A stretch of 64,000 bases of DNA from Alcaligenaceae bacterium (GTDB taxonomy: Bacteria; Pseudomonadota; Gammaproteobacteria; Burkholderiales; Burkholderiaceae_B). The notes under the pieces are model-generated. The model searched no databases. It saw nothing but the letters and a program-made list of their open reading frames with translations, and was not told where the DNA came from. Made by a program: the position numbers and the translations under genes. Shown piece after piece: positions 25,501 to 33,811 of the stretch (its first letter is position 1; each line of letters begins with the position of its first letter). The stretch spans positions 1 to 64,000 of the forward strand of contig JACCEO010000009.1 of NCBI GenBank assembly GCA_013416485.1, written 5' to 3'.

Positions 25501-25899
25501 ATGTCAGGACTTGAACATAATCCTTTTTTGAATTCCTTAGGTATAAAAATTGATAGTTGGGCTGATGGTGAAATCGTGTTGTACATCGACTTACAACCCA
25601 TGCACCTTAACCGACAGGGCGTGTTACAGGGCGGGGTGGTAAGTGCACTACTGGATGCCGCCTGTGGTTATTCGGGTTTAGTGCCAGATCCCGAAGACGC
25701 TAAGGGTAATGGCGTTACCATAACCTTGACGGTGAACTTTATTGGATCGGTTTCTCAAGGAAGAGTGATGGCTACAGGGAAGGTTACCGGCCAAGGAAGA
25801 AAGATCTATTTTTCTCAGGGGCAAGTCACTAGTGAAGACGGTAGGGTATTGGCAACAGCCCAGGGTTCATTTAAATACGGTGCTGCTCGCGTTAAATAA
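25501..25899 (+). CDS. PaaI-family hotdog thioesterase
   Basis: A 132-residue single hotdog-domain protein that probably hydrolyses acyl-CoA thioesters. The key block is NRQGVLQGGVVSALLDAACGYS, where the LQGG turn and the acidic residue in LLDAA (Asp) match the PaaI/YbgC-like catalytic helix; VTITLTVNFIGSV follows. ATG 25501 has GGAG upstream. It sits alone between a terminator and the GntR gene; it could serve the catabolic cluster that follows, but nothing proves it. Confidence 0.8.
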   Translation: MSGLEHNPFLNSLGIKIDSWADGEIVLYIDLQPMHLNRQGVLQGGVVSALLDAACGYSGLVPDPEDAKGNGVTITLTVNFIGSVSQGRVMATGKVTGQGRKIYFSQGQVTSEDGRVLATAQGSFKYGAARVK

Positions 25900-25944
25900 C
25901 AAACACAAACTCGTAATCACTCCTGCTATCTTTCCATTAGCAAG

Positions 25945-25965
25945 ATAAGTTGTCCTACAACTTAT
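25945..25965. promoter_or_regulatory. Perfect palindrome, candidate GntR/FCD operator
   Basis: ATAAGTTGT - CCT - ACAACTTAT: perfect 9-bp arms around a 3-bp centre, 73 bp before the GntR gene. The core TTGTCCTACAA fits TNGT-N3-ACNA, the known operator form of FadR-type (FCD) GntR regulators such as LldR and PdhR. Autoregulation is likely. Confidence 0.7.
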
Positions 25966-26038
25966 GCAAAATACTTCTGTGAAGTGGTAAGATCACTTGG
26001 TGCATCACGCACATTTATTTTTAGTGTGAAGGGGGTGT

Positions 26039-26857
26039 ATGAGTCAAACGAATAAGGCGGCAAACGCCATCGCAGGTGCCGATAAGGCGCCTGTGGAAAT
26101 GACCTTGGCAGATCAGGTTACTGATGCCTTAATGCGCCAAATTCGCGATGGTGTTTATCCTGTTAATGCCAGGCTACCCACTGAAAAATTCATGACTCAA
26201 CAGTATGGTGTTAGCCGTACTGTGGTGCGTGAAGCCATTTCACGCTTGAAGTCCGAAGGTCTGGTCGAGACCCGCCAGGGCAGTGGCACAGTGGTGCTAG
26301 ACCCTAAGCGTAGCGAATCATTTCGTTTGGGTTGGGATGATCCTGACCCTATGCAAGCAGTATTACACATCTTGGAACTGCGTCGCGGCATCGAGGTTGA
26401 AATGGTTGCGCTAGCGGCGGAACGTCGTACTGAAGCCGATCTAGCCCAGATCGAGCACGCTTTGCAGGCCATAGATGGTGCGGTTCGGGCGGGGAAAGAT
26501 GGCGTGCTTGAAGACCTGGCATTTCATATGGCAATTTCCCATGCCACGGGAAATCCACACTACACCGCATTGCTGGGCATGTTGACGCGTGCGGTCAAGG
26601 ATGCCATCAAATTGACGCGTGACCACGATGCCAGCAATCGCGATTTGAAGGCGCAGGTTCGCAGCGAACACCGCGCCATATTTTTGGCCATTAAAAGTCA
26701 AGATGTCACCGCAGCGCGTGCTGCGTCATTCTTGCATATGCGCAATACAGCAGGTCGTCTACAAATGGCCGATAAAAAGTATTGGGAAGGGGCTTCTCAG
26801 ACAGCGACTCAACGTTTAGTGGCGACAGATTTACATGCGGTCCTGAATGATAATTAA
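26039..26857 (+). CDS. GntR-family regulator, FadR/FCD subfamily
   Basis: A 272-residue repressor-type regulator. The N-terminal winged helix spans about residues 25-85 (LADQVTDALMRQIRDGVYPV, LPTEKFMTQQYGVSRTVVREAI, RQGSGTVV). The rest is an all-helical FCD ligand domain (ILELRRGIEVEMVALAAERR; the metal/ligand histidines probably include those in FHMAISHATGN and SEHRAIF). Such regulators sense small carboxylic acids. It heads the catabolic cluster, with matching operator-like palindromes before itself and before the Ldh2 gene. GGGGG upstream of ATG 26039 is the ribosome site. Confidence 0.92.
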   Translation: MSQTNKAANAIAGADKAPVEMTLADQVTDALMRQIRDGVYPVNARLPTEKFMTQQYGVSRTVVREAISRLKSEGLVETRQGSGTVVLDPKRSESFRLGWDDPDPMQAVLHILELRRGIEVEMVALAAERRTEADLAQIEHALQAIDGAVRAGKDGVLEDLAFHMAISHATGNPHYTALLGMLTRAVKDAIKLTRDHDASNRDLKAQVRSEHRAIFLAIKSQDVTAARAASFLHMRNTAGRLQMADKKYWEGASQTATQRLVATDLHAVLNDN

Positions 26858-26888
26858 GTCATTTTATTGGTATTAACCCTGATATTGT

Positions 26889-26923
26889 GTATGATTAATT
26901 CATCATACAATTTTGTTATACAA
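26889..26923. promoter_or_regulatory. Two inverted repeats before the Ldh2 gene, candidate GntR operator
   Basis: TTGT-TAT-ACAA at 26913-26923 fits TNGT-N3-ACNA, as does the palindrome before the GntR gene. Just upstream GTATGAT (26889-26895) and ATCATAC (26902-26908) form a second perfect inverted repeat. They lie 57-91 bp before the start at 26980. Confidence 0.55.
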
Positions 26924-26979
26924 GATAAGCAGGGCTAGCTGCGTTTTAACTAGTCCTGTGAACTATGCATAGGGTTGCA

Positions 26980-27978
26980 ATGCTTATACGTTACGAAGAG
27001 GCCGTTCGGGTCTCGACTCAGGCACTGGAAAAGGTCGGTGTTCCTGCTGAAGCTGCCAAAATTCAGGCGGGTTTGTTGATTGAGGGTGAACTGCGCGGCA
27101 GGGCCTCTCATGGTTTGTTGCGCTTGCCGCGCATCATCGAACGCATACTGAATAAAGTGGCTGACCCCGTTGCCACAGGTATACATACTTGGCGCGGCAC
27201 ATCGTATTTGGAAGTGGATGGCCAAAACGGTTTGGGTCCGGTAGTTGCGTTGGCAGCACTGGAAGCTGCCATGGAGCGCACCCAGGAAACCGGTGCCGTA
27301 GTGGTGGGTATTCGCAATAACAACCATCTGGGCATGCTGGCTTGGTATGCAGACCATATCGCTAGTCAGGGCTATGTGCTGATTGCACTATCCACTAGCG
27401 AAGCCTTGGTTCACCCTTGGGGTGGGCGTTCAGCCATGTTGGGCACTAACCCGATTGCTGTAGGCGTCCCCGCTGGCGAGCGTCCCTTCGTTCTGGATAT
27501 GGCCACCAGCGTCATTTCCATGGGGAAAATTCATGATTATGCGCAAATTGGTAAACCGCTAGAGCCCGGTTGGGCACTGGATGGGCAAGGCAATCCAACC
27601 ACAGACGCCGTGGCAGCCAAAGAAGGTGCTATTGCCCCCTTTGGTGAAGCCAAGGGGTATGCGTTGGGCCTGGCAATTGAAGTGCTAGTGACTAGCCTTA
27701 CCGCATCAGCCATAGGCACAGATGTTCAGGGCACGCTGGACTCTACGGCAGTGTGCAACAAGGGCGATGTCTTTGTAGTGGTCAAGCCGGGTCAAAGCGA
27801 TGTGGCTGGCCGAATTGCCGCTTACCTGGATTTGATACGAGCTTCGGGTGCTGATGGCATGCAGGTTCTGGTACCAGGCGACCGGGCCGATACCGCACGA
27901 ACCAAGAACCTTGAGCAGGGTATGGATTTACCACCTGCCTTGTGGGAACGCTTGTGCGCAGATGCTCAGCAATCGTAG
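26980..27978 (+). CDS. Ldh2/malate-L-lactate dehydrogenase family oxidoreductase
   Basis: A 332-residue NAD(P)-dependent dehydrogenase of the ComC/YlbC/Ldh2 fold, acting on 2-hydroxy or 2-oxo acids. ATG 26980 follows AGGG; ATG 26965 is also in frame. Conserved blocks are EGELRGRASHGLLRLP (catalytic His in SHG), VVVGIRNNNHLGMLAWYA, LGTNPIAVGVP, LDMATSVISMGKI and EAKGYALGLAIEVL. Known members oxidise malate, ureidoglycolate or sulfolactate; which applies here is open. It is the first enzyme of the cluster after the GntR gene and probably under its control. Confidence 0.88.
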   Translation: MLIRYEEAVRVSTQALEKVGVPAEAAKIQAGLLIEGELRGRASHGLLRLPRIIERILNKVADPVATGIHTWRGTSYLEVDGQNGLGPVVALAALEAAMERTQETGAVVVGIRNNNHLGMLAWYADHIASQGYVLIALSTSEALVHPWGGRSAMLGTNPIAVGVPAGERPFVLDMATSVISMGKIHDYAQIGKPLEPGWALDGQGNPTTDAVAAKEGAIAPFGEAKGYALGLAIEVLVTSLTASAIGTDVQGTLDSTAVCNKGDVFVVVKPGQSDVAGRIAAYLDLIRASGADGMQVLVPGDRADTARTKNLEQGMDLPPALWERLCADAQQS

Positions 27979-28019
27979 TTGTATAACTTTTTCACTTGTA
28001 AACAGATAGGAAACCAGGC

Positions 28020-29240
28020 ATGGCCTACGGTGTATTCAGATCGCCAGCAGCGATTTACTTTGGTACCGGGCAGCGTAAAGCGCTGCCGCAGATAGTTGCT
28101 CAGCATGGTCAACGTGTATTTATTTGCACAGACGAGCGCTTTTTCCAAGATCCTTTATTGGCTGGTATAGAAAAAGCCCTGAAAGATCAGGGCATAGCCA
28201 CCATGACTTATGATCGCACTATTGCAGAATTGCCGGCCTCTTGCATACAGGAAGCGACGGTACTAGCCCGCGAATTCAAAGCCGATGTGCTGTTGGGTAT
28301 AGGTGGTGGTAGCTGTCAGGACTTGGCGAAACTGGTGGCTTTGTCCATGAGCTACGGTGATGACCTGCGCCCCTTCTATGGCGAATTCAACGTGCCAGGC
28401 AAAATACTGCCTGTAATCGCGGTGCCCACAACAGCAGGTACTGGATCAGAAGTAACACCCGTTGCCGTATTGGGTGACCCTGAGCGCGTGACTAAGGTCG
28501 GTATTTCCAGTCCATATTTAATACCTGCAGTGGCTGTGTGTGACCCTGAACTTACGTTGACATGCCCGCCCAGGTTGACAGCAATTGCTGGCGCCGATGC
28601 CATGACACATGCGCTGGAAGCCTTCACAGCAATACGACGTGAGCCTAGCCCTCAGTTAAGTCTGGGTCAGGTGTTTATTGGTAAAAATATGTTCAGCGAT
28701 GTACAAGCGCGTGCGGCGATTGCCGCGCTGGCTAAGTACTTGCCAATTGCTGTTGAAGACGGCAGCAACTTGGTCGCCAGGGAACAGGTTATGTATGGTT
28801 CGTTGGCTGCTGGTCTGGCATTTGGTACTGCTGGAACTGCTGCTGCCCACGCGATCCAATACCCCATAGGTGCGCTGACAAATACCGCTCACGGCCTAGG
28901 CGTTGCTGCCTTGATGCCTTACGTAATGGAATTCAATTTGGATAGTTGTGTTCCTGAGTTTGTGGAAATCGCGCATTTGTTTGGTTTGCCGGCACAAGGT
29001 GATGCGGCGGATGCCCGTGCTGCTATCGATGCGGTAGAGCAGTTGTTTGCTCGTATTGGTATCCCGTCGACCTTGCAAGGTTTGAACGTTACTGCCGACA
29101 AACTGGAATGGATTGCGCAGCAATCCATGCTGGCTGCACGTCTGGTCAACAATAATCCTCGCGCTCTGAATGTAGAAAGTATCGGGCGTATCGTCAATGC
29201 CGCTTACGCAGGAGACCGTGCTCTTCTGCGTGGCGCTTAA
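28020..29240 (+). CDS. Iron-containing alcohol dehydrogenase
   Basis: A 406-residue group III alcohol dehydrogenase. The NAD-binding GIGGGS is at residues 94-98, followed by PTTAGTGSEVTP, and the metal-binding helix with ADAMTHALEAF, then AAAHAIQYPIGALTNTAHGLG with the remaining histidine ligands. Relatives oxidise lactaldehyde, propanediol, 4-hydroxybutyrate or reduce maleylacetate. Followed immediately by a succinate-semialdehyde-type dehydrogenase, it most simply turns a terminal hydroxyl into an aldehyde for that enzyme. ATG 28020 follows AGGAAACC. Confidence 0.88.
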   Translation: MAYGVFRSPAAIYFGTGQRKALPQIVAQHGQRVFICTDERFFQDPLLAGIEKALKDQGIATMTYDRTIAELPASCIQEATVLAREFKADVLLGIGGGSCQDLAKLVALSMSYGDDLRPFYGEFNVPGKILPVIAVPTTAGTGSEVTPVAVLGDPERVTKVGISSPYLIPAVAVCDPELTLTCPPRLTAIAGADAMTHALEAFTAIRREPSPQLSLGQVFIGKNMFSDVQARAAIAALAKYLPIAVEDGSNLVAREQVMYGSLAAGLAFGTAGTAAAHAIQYPIGALTNTAHGLGVAALMPYVMEFNLDSCVPEFVEIAHLFGLPAQGDAADARAAIDAVEQLFARIGIPSTLQGLNVTADKLEWIAQQSMLAARLVNNNPRALNVESIGRIVNAAYAGDRALLRGA

Positions 29241-29254
29241 TGTTAGGAATAATT

Positions 29255-30727
29255 ATGTCTCAAACAACAAATTCCACTACACCAACTGGCTACCAAACAC
29301 TGGCCAATCAATTGTTTATTGATGGCCAGTGGGTGCCATCGTCGACAGGTAACGTGATTGACGTGTACAACCCGTCAGACGAATCACTAATTTGCAACGT
29401 AGCAGACGCAACCGTTGAAGACGGTATGCGTGCGATAGACGCCGCTGAAGGCGCCGCCGCTGCATGGGCTGCCACTGCACCACGTAAGCGTGCCACTATC
29501 TTGATGCGTGCTTTCGACATCATGATAGAGCGCAGCGAGTGGTTGGCTGGCTTGATTGCTTTGGAAAACGGTAAGTCTTTGGCAGATGCGCGTGGTGAAG
29601 TTGCCTACGCCGCTGAGTTCTTCCGTTGGTATGCTGAAGAAGGCGTGCGACTGAACGGCAGCATCGGTGTTTCACCTAGCGGTGCCAACCGCATCGTAGT
29701 GCAATACCAGCCTGTAGGTATTGCCGTTTTGGTTACGCCATGGAACTTTCCTGCAGCGATGGCAACACGTAAAATTGGTCCTGCTTTGGCGGCCGGTTGC
29801 ACATGTATTCTGAAGCCTGCTACAGAAACCCCCTTGACAGCCTATGCTGTGGCTGAAATTTTGCACGAAGCGGGTGTACCTGCTGGTGTGGTTAACGTGT
29901 TGACGACATCCACCTCGGGCAAGGTTATTGGTGCGTTGTTGCACGATCCACGCGTCAGGAAACTGTCGTTTACCGGTTCCACAGAAGTGGGTCGCGTATT
30001 GCTTAAGCAAGCCGCTGATCAGGTAATCAACTGCTCTATGGAACTGGGCGGTAACGCTCCGTTTATCGTTTTCGATAACGCCGATATCGACGCTGCTGTT
30101 GAAGGCGCAATGATTGCTAAAATGCGCAACGGCGGTGAGGCTTGCACAGCAGCTAACCGTTTTTACGTGCAGCGCGGCGTACTGGAAGCCTTTACTGAAA
30201 AACTGGCTGAAAAAATGCGCGCACTTAAATTGGGTCCCGCTACCGATCCAGCAACTGACTTGGGGCCTTTGGTGAATGCCAGCAGCCGCAATAAAGTGGC
30301 TAGCTTGGTCGATGACGCCGTAGAGCGCGGCGCACGCGTGGTCTTGGGTGGCAAAGCTGTCGAAGGTAAGGGCTTTTATTTCCCCGCGACATTGCTGGCT
30401 GATGTACCCGCTGACGCTACCTTACTGCGTGAAGAAATTTTTGGGCCTGTCGCGCCCATTGTGGGATTTGACACTGAAGAACAAGCCATACATTTGGCCA
30501 ATGACACGGAATACGGTTTGGTTTCCTACGTCTATACGGCTGATTTGGCTCAGGGCATGCGCGTTTCAGAGCGCATGAGTTCCGGCATGGTGGCCTTGAA
30601 TCGTGGCCTGGTGTCGGATGCAGCAGCACCTTTCGGTGGTGCCAAGCAAAGTGGTTTGGGACGTGAGGGTGGCCTGGAAGGGCTGCTGGCATATACCGAA
30701 GCCAAATACATCGCAACTTCTTGGTAA
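29255..30727 (+). CDS. Succinate-semialdehyde-type NAD(P) aldehyde dehydrogenase
   Basis: A 490-residue aldehyde dehydrogenase of the GabD/SSADH group. The start ATG 29255 has TTAGGAAT upstream; ATG 29240 lies just inside the previous gene's end. The catalytic glutamate is in MELGGNAPF and the cysteine in GGEACTAANR; the coenzyme loop FTGSTEVGR and VTPWNFPAAM are typical. It oxidises a short aldehyde acid such as succinate or glutarate semialdehyde. It pairs with the iron-type alcohol dehydrogenase upstream. Confidence 0.88.
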   Translation: MSQTTNSTTPTGYQTLANQLFIDGQWVPSSTGNVIDVYNPSDESLICNVADATVEDGMRAIDAAEGAAAAWAATAPRKRATILMRAFDIMIERSEWLAGLIALENGKSLADARGEVAYAAEFFRWYAEEGVRLNGSIGVSPSGANRIVVQYQPVGIAVLVTPWNFPAAMATRKIGPALAAGCTCILKPATETPLTAYAVAEILHEAGVPAGVVNVLTTSTSGKVIGALLHDPRVRKLSFTGSTEVGRVLLKQAADQVINCSMELGGNAPFIVFDNADIDAAVEGAMIAKMRNGGEACTAANRFYVQRGVLEAFTEKLAEKMRALKLGPATDPATDLGPLVNASSRNKVASLVDDAVERGARVVLGGKAVEGKGFYFPATLLADVPADATLLREEIFGPVAPIVGFDTEEQAIHLANDTEYGLVSYVYTADLAQGMRVSERMSSGMVALNRGLVSDAAAPFGGAKQSGLGREGGLEGLLAYTEAKYIATSW

Positions 30728-30729
30728 GC

Positions 30730-30744
30730 GTCGGATAATCCGAC
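30730..30744. promoter_or_regulatory. Perfect 15-bp palindrome after the aldehyde dehydrogenase gene
   Basis: GTCGGAT-A-ATCCGAC, 7-bp arms around one base, starting just after the stop codon. It may be an operator for a regulator acting on the TRAP genes or the base of a short hairpin. Confidence 0.4.
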
Positions 30745-30761
30745 ACCATTTACCATTTTAA

Positions 30762-30793
30762 AAGGCGCCGTCATGGTTACATGACGGCGCCTT
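30762..30793. terminator. Strong GC-rich hairpin between dehydrogenase and TRAP genes
   Basis: AAGGCGCCGTCATG (30762-30775) pairs perfectly with 30780-30793 around a 4-base loop. No T-run follows on the plus strand, so it may act as a partial terminator or as an RNA-stabilising hairpin that sets the high dctP level common in TRAP operons. Confidence 0.65.
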
Positions 30794-30811
30794 AAATAAC
30801 GGAGATAGACA

Positions 30812-31825
30812 ATGTTGTTTAAACTACCAAAGAAATTTCTGCGCTCAGCCGCACTAACTATTGGGCTAGGTGCTTTTTCACTGGCCATGTCGGGTCAGGC
30901 CGTGGCCAAAGACAAAATAGTACTGAAAGCAGGTCACGTGGTTTCGACTGCTAACTCGGGTCACTTGGCTCTAGAGTACATGGGCAAGCAACTGTCCGAC
31001 AAAACTGATGGTCGTATCACCATCGAAATTTTCCCTAGCGCCCAATTGGGTAGCGAGCGCGAATTGGTCGAAAGCATACAGTTGGGTAACGTTGACATGA
31101 CGTTTGTGTCCTCGGCCGTACTGGGTAGCTTTAACCAGGAATTCTTTGCTTTGGATATTCCTTTCCTGTTTACTGACCGCGACAGCGTTTACCGTGTCCT
31201 GGACGGTAACATTGGTCAAGGTCTGTTAAACAGCCTGGATAAGGTGGGTATCAAGGCCGTTGGTTACTGGGAAAACGGTTTCCGTCAGTTGACCAACAAC
31301 AAGAAAGAAGTCAAGTCACCTGATGACTTGAAAGGCATGAAAATGCGTACTATGGAAAACGAAGTCCATATTGCTGCGTGGCGTGAAGAAGGTGCTAACC
31401 CTGCACCACTGGCATTCGGCGAATTATTTACTGCGCTGCAGCAAGGTACATTTGATGCCCAAGAAGGCCCTATCAATTTGTTTTACGATATGAAGTTTTT
31501 TGAAGTACAAAAGTACATCACGAAAACTAACCACGTATACTCCCCCTGGCCTTTGCTGATCAATCCTGACGTCTACGCTCGTTTTACTGACGCCGAAAAG
31601 GAAATCTTTGCTGAAGTCATGAAAGACACGACAGCCTACCAACGGGGTTTGGCCCAGAAAGCGGATGACGATGCTGTTGCCGCTATGTCTACCGTTGTCA
31701 TTACTGAGCTGACACCCGAAGAACTGGCTGAGTTTGCCAATAAAATGGGTCCAATTCATGACATGGTAAAAAAGAAAGTTGGTGCTGATATTGTTGACAG
31801 CATTATCAAAGAAGTGAATGGTTAA
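30812..31825 (+). CDS. dctP: TRAP transporter solute-binding protein DctP (copy 1)
   Basis: A 337-residue periplasmic binding protein of a tripartite ATP-independent transporter. The signal peptide runs to about residue 32 (ALTIGLGAFSLAMSGQAVA). The DctP core has SGHLALEYMGKQL, QLGSERELVESIQLGNVDM, and the substrate-carboxylate arginine region GMKMRTMENEVHIAAWR. It binds an organic acid and delivers it to DctQM encoded next. A close paralogue lies at 36323. ATG 30812 follows GGAG. Confidence 0.92.
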   Translation: MLFKLPKKFLRSAALTIGLGAFSLAMSGQAVAKDKIVLKAGHVVSTANSGHLALEYMGKQLSDKTDGRITIEIFPSAQLGSERELVESIQLGNVDMTFVSSAVLGSFNQEFFALDIPFLFTDRDSVYRVLDGNIGQGLLNSLDKVGIKAVGYWENGFRQLTNNKKEVKSPDDLKGMKMRTMENEVHIAAWREEGANPAPLAFGELFTALQQGTFDAQEGPINLFYDMKFFEVQKYITKTNHVYSPWPLLINPDVYARFTDAEKEIFAEVMKDTTAYQRGLAQKADDDAVAAMSTVVITELTPEELAEFANKMGPIHDMVKKKVGADIVDSIIKEVNG

Positions 31826-31889
31826 TATTTTTAACCTTTGTTTTATATAGGCCTGTGGCGGCGCCAGGGCCTAACTCCGGAAAAACATT

Positions 31890-32369
31890 ATGTTGAAGTT
31901 TCTAGACAAACATCTGGAAGAGTCACTTTTAGTGATTCTTTTGTCGATGATGTCGTTGCTCATAGGCGCGCAGGTATTTATGCGCTACGTGATGCACGAC
32001 TCCCTGACATGGTCCGAAGAACTGGCCCGCTACTGCTTTATTTGGGCAACCTATCTGGGTGTAAGTTGTGCGGTTAAGCACAAAGCACATATTTGTGTAG
32101 AAGCCCTGACTGAAAGGCTGCCCAATACAGCTCGTCATTATGTGACAATTTTGTCGTACATGTTGTTTATTGTATTTGCCGTTATGGTCATGAAAGAAGG
32201 GTATGCCTTGACCGTGAAGGTGTTTGGCTTTGGCCAGAAGTCATCGGCGATGGGTTTACCTATGGGATATATTTATCTGGCCCCCACGGTAGGTTTTGGT
32301 TTGACCATCATACGCCTGCTGCAAAGTATTTTTGAAGAAATTAAAAGCATGCGCAAGGTGGGGCACTAA
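31890..32369 (+). CDS. dctQ: TRAP transporter small permease DctQ
   Basis: A 159-residue inner-membrane protein with four predicted helices, the small TRAP subunit. The motif SWSEELARYCFIWATYLG (here TWSEELARYCFIWATYLG, residues ~37-54) and the following KHKAHICVEAL are diagnostic for DctQ. Start ATG 31890. Its TAA stop abuts the ATG of dctM, so the two permease parts are coupled. Confidence 0.92.
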   Translation: MLKFLDKHLEESLLVILLSMMSLLIGAQVFMRYVMHDSLTWSEELARYCFIWATYLGVSCAVKHKAHICVEALTERLPNTARHYVTILSYMLFIVFAVMVMKEGYALTVKVFGFGQKSSAMGLPMGYIYLAPTVGFGLTIIRLLQSIFEEIKSMRKVGH

Positions 32370-33653
32370 ATGGTTTCCTTAATATTATTCGGGTGCTTCA
32401 TTGGCTTTGTGATCTTAAGCGTGCCAGTGGCCATCTCTTTGGGGCTGGCTTCGTCATTTGCACTGATATATAGCGGTAAAGTCAGTAGCAGCTATATAGC
32501 CCAAGGTCTGGTCACATCTATAGACTCTTTTCCTTTGATGGCTGTGCCTTTCTTTATTCTGGCTGGCGAACTCATGGGCCAAGGTGGTTTGTCACGTCGT
32601 CTGTTGGCAGTGGCTAATGTGTTTTTTGGTCGCTATACAGGCGGATTGGCCATTATTGCCGTTGTAACTTGCTTGTTCTTTGCCGCCATTTCCGGTTCGG
32701 GTCCTGCAACGGTAGCTGCCATTGGCGGCTTGTTGTTGCCTGCTATGGCACGCGAAGGCTATGACAAGGGTTTTTCGGTGGGCCTGATCGCTTCGGCGGG
32801 CAGTATCGGTATTATTATTCCGCCTAGCATCCCCATGATTATTTACGCGGTATCGGCCAACGTGTCGATTACGCAAATGTTCCTGGCGGGTGTAATCCCT
32901 GGCTTCATGATTGGAATCGGGTTAATGGTGATAGCCTATCTTAAGGCGAGAAAAGAAGGCTATAAAGGTTCAGAAGAGCGTTATTCAGCCAAGCAAATAT
33001 TTTCAACCGTCTGGGATGCCAAGTGGGCATTGATGGTACCGATCATTATCCTGGGTGGTATTTACGGTGGTATTTTCACACCGACAGAATCTGCTGCTGT
33101 TGGGGTAATTTATGGCTTGATCGTGGGTATGTTTATACACCGCGAAATTACCTTCAAAAGCTTATATAAGGTGATTGTAGGTGCCGCAATAACGTCATCG
33201 ACTGTCGTGGTTATTGTGGGTACAGCAACCATTTTTGGACGCATGCTGGCCATAGAACGCATCCCCTTCATGATCGCTGATTACATCGTCGGTCTAACAG
33301 ATAGCCCCATTTTGATCCTGATGCTGATCAACGTGTTGCTGCTGTTCGTGGGTATGTTTATGGAAACCCTGGCGGCCATTATTATTCTGGTGCCTATACT
33401 GTTGCCTGTAGTGGTAGCTGTGGGTGTGGACCCCGTACACTTCGGGATCATTATTATTGTCAACTTGGCCATAGGTATGGTGACACCACCTGTTGGTGTG
33501 AATCTATTCGTTGGTGCACGTATCGGTGGAGTCAGTTTGGAAAAAGCATCAGCAGGGGCAATTCCATTTATTCTGTCCATGTTGGCGATGTTGCTACTGA
33601 TTACGTATGTGCCGTGGTTATCATTGGCTCCTTTGGGTTGGTTAGGAATATAA
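32370..33653 (+). CDS. dctM: TRAP transporter large permease DctM
   Basis: A 427-residue inner-membrane permease with about 12 helices, driven by a sodium or proton gradient. Typical blocks are SIDSFPLMAVPFFILAGELM, AISGSGPATVAAIGG, SAGSIGIIIPPSIPMIIYA, GGIYGGIFTPTESAAVGVIY and NLAIGMVTPPVGVNLFV. It forms the channel with DctQ and is fed by DctP copy 1 and probably copy 2. A strong terminator follows at 33693. Confidence 0.94.
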   Translation: MVSLILFGCFIGFVILSVPVAISLGLASSFALIYSGKVSSSYIAQGLVTSIDSFPLMAVPFFILAGELMGQGGLSRRLLAVANVFFGRYTGGLAIIAVVTCLFFAAISGSGPATVAAIGGLLLPAMAREGYDKGFSVGLIASAGSIGIIIPPSIPMIIYAVSANVSITQMFLAGVIPGFMIGIGLMVIAYLKARKEGYKGSEERYSAKQIFSTVWDAKWALMVPIIILGGIYGGIFTPTESAAVGVIYGLIVGMFIHREITFKSLYKVIVGAAITSSTVVVIVGTATIFGRMLAIERIPFMIADYIVGLTDSPILILMLINVLLLFVGMFMETLAAIIILVPILLPVVVAVGVDPVHFGIIIIVNLAIGMVTPPVGVNLFVGARIGGVSLEKASAGAIPFILSMLAMLLLITYVPWLSLAPLGWLGI

Positions 33654-33692
33654 GTAGTTAGTACACACGTTATTTGTACGCAGTAATCGTTG

Positions 33693-33730
33693 CACCCGCA
33701 CTGGTTTACTAGATCAGTGCGGGTGTTTTT
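33693..33730 (+). terminator. Intrinsic terminator after dctM
   Basis: CACCCGCACTG (33693-33703) pairs perfectly with 33715-33725, then TTTTT. It ends the operon 26980-33653. Confidence 0.92.
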
Positions 33731-33811
33731 CGTGATGCTATACAAAGCGCATGACTGCTTGACTACAATAGGGCCAGCAACATGGGGTTGCAAGGCCGCT
33801 AGGCGGCGTCT

